From Actinomycetota bacterium (lineage in GTDB: Bacteria > Actinomycetota > Thermoleophilia > Gaiellales > Gaiellaceae), in the NCBI GenBank assembly GCA_013812265.1, contig JACCTQ010000127.1, positions 1-7,303 of the forward strand: DNA of 7,303 nt. The letters run 5' to 3'. Below are positions 6,332 to 7,303 of the stretch, piece by piece. The notes under the pieces were generated by a model that did no database searches, was not told the DNA's origin, and was given only the letters and a program-made list of their open reading frames with translations. Each line of letters starts with the position of its first letter. The first letter of the stretch is position 1. The translations under genes were made by a program, and so were the position numbers.

Positions 6332-6922
6332 CTAACCCCCGTGCTGGCCCCCGGCGTGGGGGCGCAAGACCTCGATCTCCTTGCCTTGACCCTCGACGAT
6401 CGCCTCGGCGAGCTCGCGGATCTCTGCGTGCTCTCCCTCGTCTTCGGCCAGCTCTGCCATCTCGATTGCGCCCTCGTGGTGAGGGATCATCCCAGCGGCG
6501 AAGGCACCGTCAACATCGTCGGCCGCCGCGATTGCACCAGCGTCGTGTTGCATGCCCATCGCGTCCTCGTCGAGCCCCAGGCTTGCGGCGGAGCTCGGAT
6601 CGAGCTTCCTCGAACCGAACCACTCCTCCCGCCACTGCAGCATGTCGTCGATCTCGAGCTGCTGCGTGAGGATGATGTCGTCTGCGAGCTCAACGAGCTC
6701 CGGCTGGCTGAGACCGGCCTTCTTCGCCTCGCGCGCCATCGCGATTGCCTCGCGATGATGCGGAACCATCGCGTCGATGAAGGCGCGGTCGAACGGCGCA
6801 CTCGCCGATGCGGGGGGAGACGCCGGGGCGTTCTCGTCGTTTTCCTCGCCGCCACAGCCCGCTCCAGCTAGGGCCGTCACGACGAGACAGATCAATCCAA
6901 CGGTCAACGTCCTTCTAGTCAT
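6332..6922 (-). CDS. DUF305 domain lipoprotein
   Basis: 196-residue exported protein. Residues 1-22 are a signal sequence (MTRRTL, hydrophobic core) ending at AGAGC, so C23 is the likely lipidated residue; the -3 position is Gly, which makes the lipobox non-canonical. A short acidic, then Pro/Ala/Ser-rich linker (24-43) follows. The DUF305 domain (44-188) is an internally duplicated helical unit: DAMVPHHREAIAMA (50-63) and AGMIPHHEGAIEMAEL (143-158) carry the signature MxPHHxxAIxMA twice, with MGMQH (122-126) between. The Met/His pattern suggests metal binding; some family members are linked to copper tolerance, but no metal can be assigned here. The C-terminus adds H189 and H194 in a Gly/Gln-rich tail. 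An in-frame start 13 codons upstream is possible, but AAGGAG 5 nt before this ATG and the normal signal-peptide layout favour the shorter form. It lies 58 bases after the preceding small membrane protein gene, probably as one operon. Confidence 0.9.
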   Translation of the reverse strand: MTRRTLTVGLICLVVTALAGAGCGGEENDENAPASPPASASAPFDRAFIDAMVPHHREAIAMAREAKKAGLSQPELVELADDIILTQQLEIDDMLQWREEWFGSRKLDPSSAASLGLDEDAMGMQHDAGAIAAADDVDGAFAAGMIPHHEGAIEMAELAEDEGEHAEIRELAEAIVEGQGKEIEVLRPHAGGQHGG

Positions 6923-6927
6923 GCTCA

Positions 6928-6933
6928 CTCCTT
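6928..6933 (-). promoter_or_regulatory. Ribosome binding site deciding the DUF305 start
   Basis: AAGGAG on the minus strand, 5 nt before the ATG ending at 6922. It is a strong Shine-Dalgarno match. Because it lies inside the longer in-frame reading from 6961, it argues that translation starts at 6922. Confidence 0.75.
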
Positions 6934-6980
6934 GTTCGCAGGTCGAATCCAACTTGCGCACACCGCGAAAAAGAGTGGTC

Positions 6981-7289
6981 TCAGTTCCGAAAGCGATTCA
7001 GCCAGGTGGGCGACGTCCGGCCGGCAACGAGCTCAGCCGGGGACGGCGCGTCCTTCGACACGCGAAGCGGCGCCGGTGGTAGCGGGCGGCGCACCTCCGG
7101 GGGCGGAGGGGTCATCATCGCGGCGACCATCAGGACGACGATCGCACACGCCACGATGGCACCATCCTCGAGGTGCCCATAGTTGGTGTCGAGGCGCTCG
7201 TAGCCGGCGTGCAGGCCCGCGACCGCTGCCATCACGGTCAGCGTGAGAACGATGCTGCGTCGGACGCGGGCAGCCGTCACCGTGAGCAC
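6981..7289 (-). CDS. Small two-pass membrane protein, function unknown
   Basis: I do not recognise a family for this 102-residue product. It has two hydrophobic segments, about 12-28 (SIVLTLTVMAAVAGLHA) and 43-60 (GAIVACAIVVLMVAAMM), joined by a short polar loop with GYERLDTNYGHLED. A Pro-rich stretch (61-75, TPPPPEVRRPLPPAP) and a polar basic C-terminus ending NRFRN follow. The basic N-terminus (R8, R10, R11) and basic C-terminus suggest both ends are cytoplasmic with the loop outside. The GTG start at 7289 has GAGG 4 nt upstream, but the frame stays open to the window edge, so a start outside the window cannot be excluded. It is followed after 58 bases by the DUF305 lipoprotein gene with no terminator between, so joint function at the membrane is plausible but unproven. 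Confidence 0.7.
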   Translation of the reverse strand: MLTVTAARVRRSIVLTLTVMAAVAGLHAGYERLDTNYGHLEDGAIVACAIVVLMVAAMMTPPPPEVRRPLPPAPLRVSKDAPSPAELVAGRTSPTWLNRFRN

Positions 7290-7303
7290 GATACCTCGGA
7301 GCT

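Noticed and set aside
5094..6335. 413-codon open frame on the plus strand antisense to the LCP gene
   Set aside because: Low-complexity Arg/Ala/Pro-rich product with no start signal, opposite a clear LCP gene.
6341..6871. 176-codon plus-strand frame opposite the DUF305 gene
   Set aside because: Opposite strand keeps both DUF305 signature motifs; this frame has no recognisable motif or ribosome site.
6923..6961. Longer DUF305 start at 6961
   Set aside because: Adds 13 polar residues before the signal sequence and places the strong AAGGAG inside the gene; the 6922 start is better.

Overview
The base composition is strongly G+C-rich, and true coding frames are G/C-rich at third codon positions. 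There are two GTG starts with no visible Shine-Dalgarno sequence, and the gene families are a secreted phosphatase, a DUF3105 membrane protein, an LCP cell-wall ligase and a DUF305 lipoprotein. Together these point to a high-GC actinobacterium; a deep-branching Thermoleophilia/Gaiellales-type lineage is my inference, not something the sequence proves. No mobile element, CRISPR array, tRNA or rRNA is visible.

Layout. Positions 19-3780 (minus strand) hold one very large secreted enzyme of 1253 residues. It joins a nucleotide pyrophosphatase/phosphodiesterase-type alkaline phosphatase domain to a complete UshA-like 5'-nucleotidase (calcineurin-like metallophosphatase plus 5'-nucleotidase C-terminal domain). 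A 185-base divergent intergenic region follows, with direct repeats that loosely resemble PHO boxes. Positions 3966-4688 (plus) encode a single-pass membrane protein with an extracytoplasmic DUF3105 domain. Positions 4689-4796 hold a short minus-strand stretch with coding-like codon use in two successive frames, possibly the frameshifted tail of the next gene. Positions 4797-6257 (minus) encode a LytR-CpsA-Psr (LCP) protein with an unusually long N-terminal membrane module. An 11-bp-stem hairpin at 6297-6322 separates it from a probable two-gene minus-strand operon: a small two-pass membrane protein (6981-7289, start near the window edge) followed by a DUF305 lipoprotein (6332-6922).

How the genes fit together. 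Every product is predicted to act at or outside the membrane. The large fusion enzyme could cleave extracellular nucleotide phosphodiesters or pyrophosphates and then dephosphorylate the resulting nucleoside monophosphates, releasing phosphate and nucleosides. The LCP protein should attach glycopolymers to the cell wall. The DUF305/small membrane protein pair may handle metal at the envelope, but that is speculative. The genes do not form one obvious pathway and I see no defence system. The strongest points of interest are the phosphodiesterase-nucleotidase fusion with its possible phosphate-responsive promoter, the apparently leaderless starts, and the frame disturbance at the 3' end of the LCP gene.
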